NCBI RefSeq assembly: GCF_014651015.1
Contig: NZ_BMWB01000013.1
Coordinates: 124,001-188,000 of the forward strand
Direction: 5' to 3'
Source: Streptomyces xantholiticus
GTDB lineage: Bacteria > Actinomycetota > Actinomycetes > Streptomycetales > Streptomycetaceae
DNA length: 64,000 nucleotides
The notes beneath the pieces were generated by a model. It had not been told where the DNA came from, ran no database searches, and saw nothing but the letters and a program-made list of their open reading frames with translations. The translations under genes were made by a program, and so were the position numbers. This document shows, piece by piece, positions 1 through 7,961 of the stretch; the first letter of the stretch is position 1, and each line of letters opens with the position of its first letter.

Positions 1-657
1 CGGCATCACGATGTGCCAGGCCTCGCGCAGTCCGGTCGCGCCCAGCGTCCGCCCGGCTCGCAGGAACAGGGGTGGGATCTGGTCGATGCCCGCGACGAGG
101 CCGTTGGCGATGGACGGGACTGCGCCGAGCAGGATCACGGCGTACATCATCGAGTCGTTCAGGCCCAGCCAGATCACGGCCGGCGGCACCCAGGCCACGG
201 ACGGCAGCGACTGGAGGCCGGCCAGGATGGGGCCGATGGCCGCCCGGACGAACCTCACCCGGGCGACCAGCAGGCCGAGCGGCGTACCGATGGCGAGCGC
301 CATCAGGAAGCCGAGCAGGCCGCGCGACACGGATGTCCAGATGTAGTCGAGAAGGGTGCCCTGGAGCCAGGCGTCGATGACCTCGTCCCATACCGCGGAC
401 GGCGAGGGAAGTTTGTAGTCGGGTGCCGCCCCGGCCCCCACCAGTAGTTGCCAGACCACCAGCACCAGTGCGATGGCGGTGATGGGCGGCAGTGCCTTGC
501 GTACCAGGGTCTCGCGCAGCGGCGTACGGGCGGCCTGTACCGATTCCAGTGCGTCGAGCCCTGCCTCCAGCCCCGCCAGATCGTGCGTGTCCTGGGGCTC
601 CCCGGCCGCCGACGAGCCGTCCCCCTTGGCGTCGACGCCGGTGTCAGTGCTGGCCAT
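1..657 (-). CDS. ssuC: Sulfonate-type ABC transporter permease, partial (cut by left edge)
   Basis: Inner-membrane permease of a nitrate/sulfonate/taurine importer. The reading frame starts at ATG 655-657 (MASTDTGVD...) and is still open at base 1, so about 219 codons are present. After a roughly 50-residue hydrophilic N-terminus there is a first membrane segment (ITAIALVLVVWQLLVG), and later the BPD_transp_1 pattern with GFLMALAIGTPLGLLVAR and LQSLPSVAWVPPAVIWLG. Its start overlaps the stop of the upstream ATPase gene by 14 bases, so the two are translationally coupled in the order binding protein, ATPase, permease. SsuC is the likeliest name; TauC-like specificity cannot be excluded from sequence alone. 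Confidence 0.85.
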   Translation of the reverse strand, partial: MASTDTGVDAKGDGSSAAGEPQDTHDLAGLEAGLDALESVQAARTPLRETLVRKALPPITAIALVLVVWQLLVGAGAAPDYKLPSPSAVWDEVIDAWLQGTLLDYIWTSVSRGLLGFLMALAIGTPLGLLVARVRFVRAAIGPILAGLQSLPSVAWVPPAVIWLGLNDSMMYAVILLGAVPSIANGLVAGIDQIPPLFLRAGRTLGATGLREAWHIVMP

Positions 658-1441
658 GACGGCGGATCTCCCTACGCAGTTCTTCGGTGATCTCGACGGA
701 CAGCTCGGCGACCGCGCTGTCCTCGATACGGCGCGGTTGCGGAATGCCGACGTTCCACTCCCGGGCGAGACGGCCCGGCCGCGAGGACAGCAGCACCACC
801 CGCTGCGCCAGCTTCACTGCCTCCCGCACGTTGTGCGTGACGAACAGCACCGACAGTCCCGTCTCCCGCCAGATGCGGGTCAGTTCGTCGTGCAGGACGT
901 CACGGGTGATCGCGTCCAGTGCGGCGAACGGCTCGTCCATCAGCAACAGCCGGCTGTCCTGGGCGAGCGCCCGAGCCAGTGCGACGCGCTGACGCATACC
1001 ACCCGACAGTTCGTGCACCCGCTTGCGGTGCGCGCCTTGCAGCCGTACGAGTTCCAGCAGCCGTTCCGCCTCCTGCCGGCGCTCCGCTTTGGCGATGCCG
1101 CGCAGCTTCAGAGCGAGTTCGATGTTCTTGCCCGCGGTCAGCCATGGGAACAGCGCGTGCTCCTGGAACATCAGGGCGGGTCGGCCGTCCGTGTCGATCG
1201 ACCCGGCGGAGGGCAGGTCCAGTCCCGCGAGCAGGTTGAGCAGGGTCGACTTACCGCAGCCGGAAGCCCCCAGGAGGGTGACGAACTCACCCGGAGCGAC
1301 ATCGAGCGTGATGTCGTCCAGCACGAGCTGCTGTCCGCCGGGCGTGCCGGGGGCGGGGAAGGACTTCGAGACATGCTCGATACGGGCGGCGTGCGTCACC
1401 GCCGTGGCGTCCGCGGCAGCCTTGGCGATCGTGGTGGCCAT
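644..1441 (-). CDS. ssuB: Sulfonate-type ABC transporter ATP-binding protein
   Basis: A 265-residue cytoplasmic ATPase that energises the importer. It has Walker A GASGCGKST, the Q-loop (MFQEHALFPW), the ABC signature LSGGMRQR, Walker B LLLMDEP and the switch histidine in FVTHN, all in the order and spacing of the SsuB/TauB family. The start is ATG 1439-1441 because AGGAGGT lies 7 bases upstream; an open frame continues further upstream but that part is low-complexity out-of-frame coding. It follows the binding-protein gene by 38 bases and overlaps the permease gene. The N-terminal 20 residues (MATTIAKAAADATAV) are extra relative to E. coli SsuB. Confidence 0.92.
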   Translation of the reverse strand: MATTIAKAAADATAVTHAARIEHVSKSFPAPGTPGGQQLVLDDITLDVAPGEFVTLLGASGCGKSTLLNLLAGLDLPSAGSIDTDGRPALMFQEHALFPWLTAGKNIELALKLRGIAKAERRQEAERLLELVRLQGAHRKRVHELSGGMRQRVALARALAQDSRLLLMDEPFAALDAITRDVLHDELTRIWRETGLSVLFVTHNVREAVKLAQRVVLLSSRPGRLAREWNVGIPQPRRIEDSAVAELSVEITEELRREIRRHGQH

Positions 1442-1479
1442 GGTCGTCACCTCCTGGGGACTCATCGGGTCGGTTGTCG

Positions 1480-2586
1480 TTACTGGGCGCCGAGACCGGC
1501 GTCGCCGACCTCGTTCTTGCCCTCGGCCTTGAGGACCTTGTTGAGCGGTGCGAGGTCGTAGATGCCCTTCAGGTCGGGCTTCTCCAGCAGACCGGCCTTG
1601 ACCGCGTGCTCTGCTTCGGTGCTGAGGGTGGAGGCCAGCGGGTCGTCGAGGAAGGTGATGGACTTCCAGGCCGGGTCGATGACCTCGGCGGGCAGGGCCT
1701 TGCCCGACTCCTTCTTCAGCGCCGCGTTCGCGGAAGCCTTCGCCTTCTCCGGGTTGGCGTTGATCCACTCGTTGGTCTTCACCGAGCCCCGCAGCACGGC
1801 CTCGACGACGTCCGGGTGCTCCGTGAGGAACTTCTGCGACACGATGATGTTCGTGATCACGAACTTCTTGTCGGGCCACAGGTCGGCCTCGTCGAGGAGG
1901 ACCTTCGCGCCCTCGGCGACCAGCTTGGACGCGGTCGGCTCCGGCACCCAGGCGCCGTCGATGGAACCGGCCTTGTAGGCGTCCGGGGCGATCTTGTTGT
2001 CCGTGCGGACCACGGAGACGTCGCCCTTGCCGCTCTCGGCGTCGACCTTCCATCCCTTCTCCGTGATCCAGTTGAGAAACGCGACGTCCTGGGTGTTGCC
2101 GAGTTGCGGCGTGGCGATCCTCTTGCCCTTGAGGTCGTCCAGGGACTTGATCCTGTCCGGGTTGACGACGAGCTTCACGCCGCCAGAGGCGGAACCGCTG
2201 ATGATGCGCAGGTTCTTGCCGTTCGACTTGGTGTAGCCGTTGATGGAGGGCGAGGGGCCGATCCAGCCGATGTCGATGGAGCCGGCGTTCAGCGCCTCGA
2301 TCTCGGAGGGGCCGGCGTTGAAGGTGGACGCCTCGATCGTGGTGCCGCCGAGCTCCTTCTGGAGCAGACCCTCCTGCACGCCCACCAGAGCGGTGGCGTG
2401 CGTGAGGTTGGGGAAGTAGCCGATCTTCACTTCGTCGGCGGACAGCTTCTTGGCGTCCGCCGCGACCTCGGTCTGCTTGCCGTCGTCAGTGGACTCGGAA
2501 CCGTAGCCGCACGCGGTGAGCAGGAGGGGGAGTGCGGCTATGACGGCGATGGTGCGCAGGGCGGTGAGCGGTCTTGCGGCAGACAC
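1480..2586 (-). CDS. ssuA: Sulfonate-type ABC transporter substrate-binding lipoprotein
   Basis: A 368-residue extracellular lipoprotein that captures the substrate for the SsuBC importer. The N-terminus is a lipoprotein signal (MSAARPLTALRTIAVIAALPLLLTAC in outline) with lipobox LTAC at Cys26. The body matches the NMT1/SsuA fold: KIGYFPNLTHATALVG, the ALNAGSIDIGWIGPSP loop, KGKRIATPQLGNTQD and the AGSIDGAWVPEP motif. The start is GTG with AGAGGA upstream. It is the first gene of the unit and lies 226 bases downstream of a cysteine-containing leader peptide and an Rrf2-type palindrome. Family knowledge links this group to alkanesulfonate or related organosulfur uptake; the true substrate is unknown. 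Confidence 0.9.
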   Translation of the reverse strand: MSAARPLTALRTIAVIAALPLLLTACGYGSESTDDGKQTEVAADAKKLSADEVKIGYFPNLTHATALVGVQEGLLQKELGGTTIEASTFNAGPSEIEALNAGSIDIGWIGPSPSINGYTKSNGKNLRIISGSASGGVKLVVNPDRIKSLDDLKGKRIATPQLGNTQDVAFLNWITEKGWKVDAESGKGDVSVVRTDNKIAPDAYKAGSIDGAWVPEPTASKLVAEGAKVLLDEADLWPDKKFVITNIIVSQKFLTEHPDVVEAVLRGSVKTNEWINANPEKAKASANAALKKESGKALPAEVIDPAWKSITFLDDPLASTLSTEAEHAVKAGLLEKPDLKGIYDLAPLNKVLKAEGKNEVGDAGLGAQ

Positions 2587-2812
2587 GACGGTGTCCTCTC
2601 AGGGGATGGTGAGCGGGGAGGTACGGAGATGCGAGGCGTACGGCTTCTCGGCACGCACCACACTCCCCTCCTCGGCGTCGGCGGCAGGCATGCTGTCGCG
2701 GGCCGAGAAGTGGAACGTGGGGGGCGTAGTCGGCCGAGGGTGTCCGATCCGCCGACCGAGGTGGGACGGCGGGGAGGCGGCGCTGGTTTTGAGCGAGGCA
2801 GGTTCGGCGGCG

Positions 2813-2914
2813 TCAGAGGGGCCGACAGATGGCACTGGACGTACGGCCGAGGTCGATGTGACGACGCGAGGTCAGCAGGGGCAGCGACCGGGCTGTGCGG
2901 TCGAACGTTCCCAT
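2813..2914 (-). CDS. Sulfur-responsive leader peptide upstream of ssuA
   Basis: A 33-residue ORF starting ATG 2912-2914 and ending TGA 2813-2815. Its C-terminal half reads RRHIDLGRTSSAICRPL, the pattern of the small actinobacterial leader peptides found upstream of sulfur-assimilation genes. The same pattern occurs twice more in this window, upstream of the other two sulfur units, which is strong internal support. The single Cys codon lies four codons before the stop, suiting control in which ribosomes stall when charged Cys-tRNA is scarce. That mechanism is known for related mycobacterial leaders; here it is inferred. Confidence 0.8.
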   Translation of the reverse strand: MGTFDRTARSLPLLTSRRHIDLGRTSSAICRPL

Positions 2915-2927
2915 GGCCACCCCCGTA

Positions 2928-2961
2928 GATCCCTAGTTTTCCTACCTGATTGCTAGGGATC
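2928..2961. promoter_or_regulatory. Rrf2-type operator upstream of the ssu leader peptide
   Basis: Two nested palindromes are visible. The outer one is GATCCCTAG (2928-2936) and CTAGGGATC (2953-2961). The inner one is TTCCTA-N9-TAGGGA (2939-2959). A matching site with the same N9 spacing lies at 13338-13358 ahead of another sulfur leader peptide. The site sits 25-45 bases upstream of the leader ATG, where a promoter would be. The adjacent Rrf2 gene (3054-3512) is the obvious candidate to bind it; this is inference. Confidence 0.6.
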
Positions 2962-3053
2962 GTGGCAGAAGGTGGCGCCCACCCCAAGGGGTGTTTCACA
3001 TGGCGGACGTCGTCATCTCACTTTTTGGGATGGGTGGTGCTTGGCCCAACGTG

Positions 3054-3512
3054 TCAGGGGTTGACCCAGGCGCTGGGGGCGTTGGTCAATGCCGATACAT
3101 CGGCGGGCAGTTGGGCCGAAGCGACGTCGGCGAGCGACACGCCCTCGAGGATCTCGCGCACGTTGGATCGCAACGCGATCCACAGGGGGAGCAGCGACTC
3201 GGCGGGGCCGGTGTAGGACAGCTCCGGGGGGCGCACGCCCCGCACCGACACCAGCGGTCCGTCCACGACGCGGATGACGTCGGCGATGCTGATGGACTCG
3301 GCGGGCTTGGCCAGCCGGTAGCCGCCGCTGCCGCCGCGCTGGCTGAGCACGAGGCCGCCCCGGCGCATGTCGTTCAGGATGCTTTCGAGGAATTTATGCG
3401 GAATGTCCTGAGCGTCGGCGATGGCCTCGGCTTTCAGTGGCCCGTCATCCCGTGACGCGGCGAGCTGCAACGCGGCACGTACCGCGTAGTCCGCCCTGGC
3501 TGAGATCCGCAT
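3054..3512 (-). CDS. Rrf2-family transcriptional regulator (CymR-like)
   Basis: A 152-residue DNA-binding protein. The N-terminal winged helix is typical of Rrf2: MRISARADYAVRAALQLA, then AEAIADAQDIPHKFLESILNDMRRGGLVLSQRGGSGGYRLA with the wing glycines. There is no cysteine anywhere, so it cannot hold an Fe-S cluster as IscR or NsrR do; this fits the cluster-free CymR type that controls cysteine and sulfur metabolism. The start is ATG 3510-3512, where family homology begins; the open frame runs 54 codons further upstream but that part is proline-rich shadow overlapping a terminator. It lies between the two sulfonate transport units and probably represses them through the TTCCTA-N9 sites. Confidence 0.85.
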   Translation of the reverse strand: MRISARADYAVRAALQLAASRDDGPLKAEAIADAQDIPHKFLESILNDMRRGGLVLSQRGGSGGYRLAKPAESISIADVIRVVDGPLVSVRGVRPPELSYTGPAESLLPLWIALRSNVREILEGVSLADVASAQLPADVSALTNAPSAWVNP

Positions 3513-3561
3513 GTGCACATTATCCCGTACGGCTTCGGTCGGTGTCCGTTGCGGGGGGCGG

Positions 3562-3597
3562 GGGGCCGCCCGGCAGCTGTTGCTGCCCGGCGGCCCC
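3562..3597 (-). terminator. Hairpin terminator downstream of tauD
   Basis: A 16-bp stem with one mismatch (3562-3577 and 3582-3597) and a four-base TGTT loop, GC-rich, starts 6 bases beyond the tauD stop codon. It has no U-tract, which is usual for streptomycete terminators. It ends the long operon that begins at 10793. Confidence 0.75.
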
Positions 3598-3603
3598 GGG
3601 GGC

Positions 3604-4512
3604 TCAGGCCGCGGCGGGTGTGTAGTGGGAGGCGTCGTCGCCCTCGACGACGTGACTGAGGGTGCCGTCGACACCGGCGGGGACGTCGCCCGCGACGGTC
3701 ACCCGGTGCAGCAGGCGCGGCAGGTCGCCGTAGTCGTCCGGGGCGTAGTGCTGGGTGATGCGGTTGTCGAAGAGGACGAGATCGCCCGGCGTCCAGGCCA
3801 CCCGCACGATGTTCTCGGGGCGGGTGACGTACGACTGGAAGATGCGCAGCAGATCCCGCGAGTCGGAGGGGCCGAGGCCGACGATGCTCTGGGCGAAGCC
3901 GCCGATGAACAGCCCGCGCTCCCCGGTCTCGGGGTGGACGCGGACGACAGGGTGGGCGGTGCGGTACTTCCGGGAGACGAACCGCCTGCGGTGCTCGGCC
4001 GCCTTCTCGTTCTTCGGGGCGGCGTGGGCGGCGTAGTCGAAGTCGTTCGTGTGCACCGCCCAGAGCTTGTCGGCCAGCTCGCGCAGCGGCGCGGGCAGGT
4101 CCCGGTAGGCGGCGGCCGTGTTGGCGATGAGGGTGTTGCCGCCGTACGGCGGGACCACGAGGCTGCGCAGCGTGGACGCCTTCGGGGGCGTACGGACGAA
4201 GGTGACGTCGGTGTGCCAGTGGTTGGCGCGGATGCCCTCGTCCCCGTCGACGGGCAGGATGTGGGGCCGGCCGTCGACGGAAGGCACCGTGGGGTGCGCG
4301 GTGGTGAGCTCGCCGAAGAGGGAGACGAAGCGGAGCTGGGCCGCGTCGTCGAGGTTCTGGTCCCGGAAGACCAGCGCCTTGTGTTCCAGGAGCGCGGAGT
4401 TGATCTCGGTGACGACGGCGGGGTCGAGGTCGGCGGAGAGGTCCACACCGAGGAGCTCGGCGCCGATACGGCCGCCGATCCTGCGGATGTCGAGGCCGGT
4501 GCTGGTGGTCAT
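3604..4512 (-). CDS. tauD: TauD/TfdA-family Fe(II)/2-oxoglutarate-dependent dioxygenase
   Basis: A 302-residue cytoplasmic enzyme that would hydroxylate the carbon beside a sulfonate (or sulfate ester) using O2 and 2-oxoglutarate, releasing sulfite or sulfate. The iron ligands are visible: H100-x-D102 in HWHTDVTF and H255 in ITQHYAPDD; R270 (LLHRVTVAG) is placed to bind 2-oxoglutarate. Length fits TauD and alkylsulfatase AtsK. It is the last gene of the operon, 41 bases after the ferredoxin gene, and is followed by a strong hairpin. Substrate (taurine, longer alkanesulfonate or alkyl sulfate) cannot be decided here. Confidence 0.88.
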   Translation of the reverse strand: MTTSTGLDIRRIGGRIGAELLGVDLSADLDPAVVTEINSALLEHKALVFRDQNLDDAAQLRFVSLFGELTTAHPTVPSVDGRPHILPVDGDEGIRANHWHTDVTFVRTPPKASTLRSLVVPPYGGNTLIANTAAAYRDLPAPLRELADKLWAVHTNDFDYAAHAAPKNEKAAEHRRRFVSRKYRTAHPVVRVHPETGERGLFIGGFAQSIVGLGPSDSRDLLRIFQSYVTRPENIVRVAWTPGDLVLFDNRITQHYAPDDYGDLPRLLHRVTVAGDVPAGVDGTLSHVVEGDDASHYTPAAA

Positions 4513-4527
4513 GTGCGGGTGTTCCCT

Positions 4528-4565
4528 TCAGGAGGTGATCAGCGGGAAGGTCGTCAGGAGGTGAT
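4528..4565 (-). repeat. Duplicated anti-Shine-Dalgarno-like motif at the ferredoxin-tauD junction
   Basis: The transcribed strand carries ATCACCTCCTGA twice (complements of 4528-4539 and 4554-4565), 26 bases apart. The second copy is the last codons and stop of the ferredoxin gene. The core ATCACCTCCT equals the 3' end of 16S rRNA, so it could pair with Shine-Dalgarno sequences. It may simply be a short duplication. Confidence 0.5.
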
Positions 4566-4922
4566 GGGCGGGGAGGTTCCCTTGGACCCGGGTGGTCCGA
4601 GGGAAGGGCCGACGGCACGTAGCGCGCCGGGGGTGCGGCCCCGTCCCCAGCCGATGTGCCGGCGGTAGCTGCCGAGCAGGCCGGCACGGTCCAGGTGCTC
4701 CTCGTCCCGGGCGGTGGAGTCGTCGGACAGCGGGCGGGTCAGGGGTGCGACGTACAGCGCGTCGGCCGGGCAGTTGGCCTCGCACTGGAAGCAGGTCTGG
4801 CAGTCGTCGCGGCGGGCGAGCACGGGGATGCCGTCCTCCCCGCGGTCGAAGACGTTGGTCGGGCAGACCTTGATGCACTTGTCGCAGGTGATGCAGCGTT
4901 CCGCCGAGACCAGTTCGATCAC
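4554..4922 (-). CDS. 4Fe-4S dicluster ferredoxin-type protein
   Basis: A 122-residue electron carrier. Two cluster-binding motifs are visible: CITCDKCIKVCP near the N-terminus and CQTCFQCEANCP about 30 residues later, the pattern of bacterial 2[4Fe-4S] ferredoxins and of adenylylsulfate reductase beta subunits. The start is GTG 4920-4922, which overlaps the flavoprotein stop in GTGA; the open frame upstream belongs to the flavoprotein's antisense context. The C-terminal 50 residues are poorly conserved (RRHIGWGRGRTPG). It probably passes electrons to or from the adjacent FAD protein. Confidence 0.87.
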   Translation of the reverse strand: MIELVSAERCITCDKCIKVCPTNVFDRGEDGIPVLARRDDCQTCFQCEANCPADALYVAPLTRPLSDDSTARDEEHLDRAGLLGSYRRHIGWGRGRTPGALRAVGPSLGPPGSKGTSPPITS

Positions 4923-6541
4923 GAGGCCACCTCCAGTGGTGCGGCCGGTGCCGTCGATGCGGTTGGCGCCGTGGTCAGGGGCTCGGGGCGGGTCCACACC
5001 TGGTCGAGGCCCCCTGTGACGATGCGGTGGTGCTGCTGGGGGTCCTGTGCCGGGTGGTCGAGCCGTTTGGCCATGCCGCGGGTCTCGGTGCGGGCCAGCG
5101 CCGAGGCGTACATCCAGCGGGCGTGGGCCGCCATCGCCGCCGCCTGCCTGGCGCGCACGGTGTCTTGGCCCCTGGCGTGCAGGGAGGCGCGCGACTCCTC
5201 CCAGACGCTGTCGAGAACGTCCAGCGAGGCGGCGAGCCGGTCGCCGTGGCGCAGATAGTTCTTCTCGTACGGCAGCACTTCGCCCTGGACCGCGGTGACG
5301 ACCTCGCGGAAGCCGTCGGCCGGACCGGGTGTCCCGGTGGGCCGGAGCCCGGCTCCGCCCGCGGCCATCAGGCGCCTCGTACCGGGGCGGTGGCCGAGGG
5401 AGCGGGCGTGGCGGGCCGCGCCCCGGCCGGCCCAGGTGCCGGAGGAGATGGCCCAGGCGGCGTTGTGGCTGCCGCCGCCGGTGAAGCCGCCGCAGATCAG
5501 CTCACGAGTCGCCGCATCCCCGGCCGCGTACAGTCCGGGAACGCTGGTGGAGCAGTCGTCGCCGGTGAGGCGGATGCCGCCGGTGCCGCGTACGGTGCCC
5601 TCGGCGAGGAGCGTGACGGCGAAGCGCTGGGTGAAGGGGTCGATGCCGAGCCGGTCGAAGGTGAGGAAGAAGTTCGGCTGGGCCAGCCGCATCGCCTGCC
5701 GGGCAGCAGCGCCCGCCCGGTCCAGGCGGCAGTACACCTTCTCGTCGAGCAGCGCCCGCGCGATGACGGACCGGCCGCCCTGGGCGGCCGCTCCCTCCAG
5801 GACCGTGCCGTCCTCGCGGTAGAAGGTTGCGAAGGAGTAGAACGCGGTCTTGGTGACGGAGGTGCCCTCGGGTGCGATGCCGTACGCGTTGGAGAACTCC
5901 ATCCCGGACAGGTCCGCGCCCACCTCGGCGGCGAACAGCGCGCCGTCGCCGGTGTTGACGTTGCAGCCGAGCGCGCCGCTGAGGAACGCGCAGCCGCCGG
6001 TGGCCAGAACGACCGCCCCGGCGCGTATCCGGTAGGGCTGCCCGGCCTGTCGCCGGTGGCCCCTGGCCCCGGCGACCGCTCCGGAGGGGTCGGTGAGCAG
6101 TTCGGTGACCGGGCTGTGGTCGAGGATGCGGGCCCCGGCCCGCTGGACCCGGATGCGCATCCTGCGCATGTACTCCGGTCCCTGCAGTCCGTTCCTGAGC
6201 TGCTTTCCGTCCGGCCCTGTGGGGAAGGGGTAGCGGCCGGCCGCCGCCAGTTCGTTCATGCCCGCGTACGTCCGGTCCAGGACCCGGGTCATCCAGCGCC
6301 GGTCGGCCAGGAATCCGCCCAGTGCCTCCCTGCTCGCCATGGCCGCCTCCCGCGCGGCGGGCTCCGGGGGGACGTACCAGACGCCGGTTCCGGCGGAGGC
6401 GGTGGCGCCGCTGGTGCCGCAGTAGCCCTTGTCGGCGAGAACCACGTCCGCTCCGTCCTGGGCCGCCTTGAGCGCCGCCCATGTGGCCGCGGGGCCGCCG
6501 CCGACCACCAGGACGTCCGTGGTGAGATCCATGCCGGTCAT
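4919..6541 (-). CDS. FAD-dependent oxidoreductase, AprA/fumarate-reductase flavoprotein type
   Basis: A 540-residue flavoprotein. The N-terminal dinucleotide fold is clear (DVLVVGGGPAATWAALKAAQDGADVVLADKG), followed by GTSGATASAGTG and a second FAD motif near the C-terminus (TSVPGLYAAGDAATREL, then GGGSHNAAWAISSG). Together with the downstream two-cluster ferredoxin this resembles adenylylsulfate reductase AprAB, but actinomycete copies sit in organosulfur clusters and their reaction is unproven. The start is ATG 6539-6541, overlapping the upstream stop as ATGA; a second Met three codons on is also possible. It is coupled on both sides, so the monooxygenase, FAD protein and ferredoxin are likely made in fixed ratio. 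Confidence 0.85.
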   Translation of the reverse strand: MTGMDLTTDVLVVGGGPAATWAALKAAQDGADVVLADKGYCGTSGATASAGTGVWYVPPEPAAREAAMASREALGGFLADRRWMTRVLDRTYAGMNELAAAGRYPFPTGPDGKQLRNGLQGPEYMRRMRIRVQRAGARILDHSPVTELLTDPSGAVAGARGHRRQAGQPYRIRAGAVVLATGGCAFLSGALGCNVNTGDGALFAAEVGADLSGMEFSNAYGIAPEGTSVTKTAFYSFATFYREDGTVLEGAAAQGGRSVIARALLDEKVYCRLDRAGAAARQAMRLAQPNFFLTFDRLGIDPFTQRFAVTLLAEGTVRGTGGIRLTGDDCSTSVPGLYAAGDAATRELICGGFTGGGSHNAAWAISSGTWAGRGAARHARSLGHRPGTRRLMAAGGAGLRPTGTPGPADGFREVVTAVQGEVLPYEKNYLRHGDRLAASLDVLDSVWEESRASLHARGQDTVRARQAAAMAAHARWMYASALARTETRGMAKRLDHPAQDPQQHHRIVTGGLDQVWTRPEPLTTAPTASTAPAAPLEVAS

Positions 6542-7893
6542 GCGGGCCGCCCTTGTGCTGAGGCCGCCGTGGCCAGCCGGTTGGCGGGGCGGGCCAGGCC
6601 GTAGTTCTCGCGCAGGGTGTGGCCGGTGTACTCGGTGCGGAAGAGGCCGCGCCGCTGCAGGATCGGCACGACGTGGTCGACGAAATCCTCCAGGCCGCCG
6701 GGCAGATGGGGCGGCATGATGTTGAAGCCGTCGGCGGCACCCTGGGTGAACCACTCCTCGAGCTGGTCGGCTGTCTGCTCGGGGGTGCCGGCGAAGACGC
6801 GGTGGCCGCGGCCTGCGCCGAGGCGGGCGATGAGCTCGCGCAGGGTGAGGCCGTCGCGGCGGGCGAGTTCGGCGACGAGTGTGAAGCGGCTCTTGTTGCC
6901 GTTGATGTCCCGTTCATCGGGCAGTTCGGGCAGCGGTCCGTCCGGCGGCAGTCCGGTCAGATCGATGCCGAGCATCCCGGAGAGCTGGGCGAGTCCGTAC
7001 TCGGGCACCTGGAGGTCCGTCAACTCCTGTGCCAAGGCGCGCGCTTCGGCCTCTGTCGACCCGATGACGGGGGCTATGCCGGGCAGTACCAGCAGCTCGT
7101 CCTCGGTGCGGCCGTAGCGGGCGAGCCGTGACTTGAGGTCCTTGTAGAAGGCTTGGCCGTCGGTGAGGGTTTGCTGGGCGGTGAAGACGGCCTCGGCGTA
7201 CTGGGCGGCGAACTCCTTGCCGTCCTCCGACGAACCGGCCTGCACCAGCAGGGGGTATCCCTGCGGGGTGCGCGGTACGTTCAGCGGGCCCTGCACCCCG
7301 AAGTGCTCCCCGCGGTGGTTGATCTCCCTCACCTTGTCGGTGTCGGCGTAGACGCCGCGCTCGCGGTCGAGCAGGATCGCGTCGTCCTCCCAGCTGTCCC
7401 ACAGCTTGGTGGCGACCTCGACGAACTCCCGTGCCCGCTCGTAGCGCAGGCCGTGCTCCAGATGCTCCTCCTGCCCGAAGTTGCGGGCCTCGTTCACGGT
7501 GCCGGAAGTGACGATGTTCCAGCCGGCCCTGCCACCGCTGATGTGGTCCAGGGAGGCGAACTTTCGGGCGGTGTGGAACGGCTCGTTGAAGGTGGTGGAC
7601 ACGGTGGCGATCAGGCCGACGTGTTCGGTGACCGCCGCCAGCGCGGACAGCAGGGTGAGCGGTTCGAAGCCACCGAGCGCGTTGTACCGGACCTTGCCCC
7701 ACAGGGCGAGGCCGTCGGCGAGGAAGACCGAGTCGAGCAGGCCGCGCTCGGCGGTCCGCGCGAGCTGCTGGAAGTAGCGCAGATCAGTGACCCGTTCGGG
7801 CTGGGTGCGGGGGTGGCGCCAGGCGGCGTCGTGGTGGCCGGCGTTCATCAGGAAGGCGTTGAGGTGCAGCCGGCGGGGGCTGGTCGCGATCAT
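6538..7893 (-). CDS. LLM-class flavin-dependent monooxygenase (NtaA/SnaA/DszA type)
   Basis: A 451-residue FMNH2-dependent monooxygenase of the bacterial luciferase superfamily. It begins RRLHLNAFLMNAGHHDAAWRHP and has the family landmarks DSVFLADGLALWG, HVGLIATVSTTFNEPFHTARKFASLDHISGGRAGWNIVTS and QAGSSEDGKEFAA. This subgroup includes DszA (sulfone to sulfinate) and the nitrilotriacetate enzyme NtaA; in a sulfonate operon it likely opens a C-S bond with reduced FMN supplied by a separate reductase. The start is ATG 7891-7893 with GAGGAA five bases upstream. It lies 68 bases after the permease and overlaps the flavoprotein. Confidence 0.9.
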   Translation of the reverse strand: MIATSPRRLHLNAFLMNAGHHDAAWRHPRTQPERVTDLRYFQQLARTAERGLLDSVFLADGLALWGKVRYNALGGFEPLTLLSALAAVTEHVGLIATVSTTFNEPFHTARKFASLDHISGGRAGWNIVTSGTVNEARNFGQEEHLEHGLRYERAREFVEVATKLWDSWEDDAILLDRERGVYADTDKVREINHRGEHFGVQGPLNVPRTPQGYPLLVQAGSSEDGKEFAAQYAEAVFTAQQTLTDGQAFYKDLKSRLARYGRTEDELLVLPGIAPVIGSTEAEARALAQELTDLQVPEYGLAQLSGMLGIDLTGLPPDGPLPELPDERDINGNKSRFTLVAELARRDGLTLRELIARLGAGRGHRVFAGTPEQTADQLEEWFTQGAADGFNIMPPHLPGGLEDFVDHVVPILQRRGLFRTEYTGHTLRENYGLARPANRLATAASAQGRPA

Positions 7894-7961
7894 GAGGTTC
7901 CTCGGATCAAGGGCAGCGAGACGATCGGGAGAGGGAAGAGCGGGATGAGAGGGCGGCTGGG

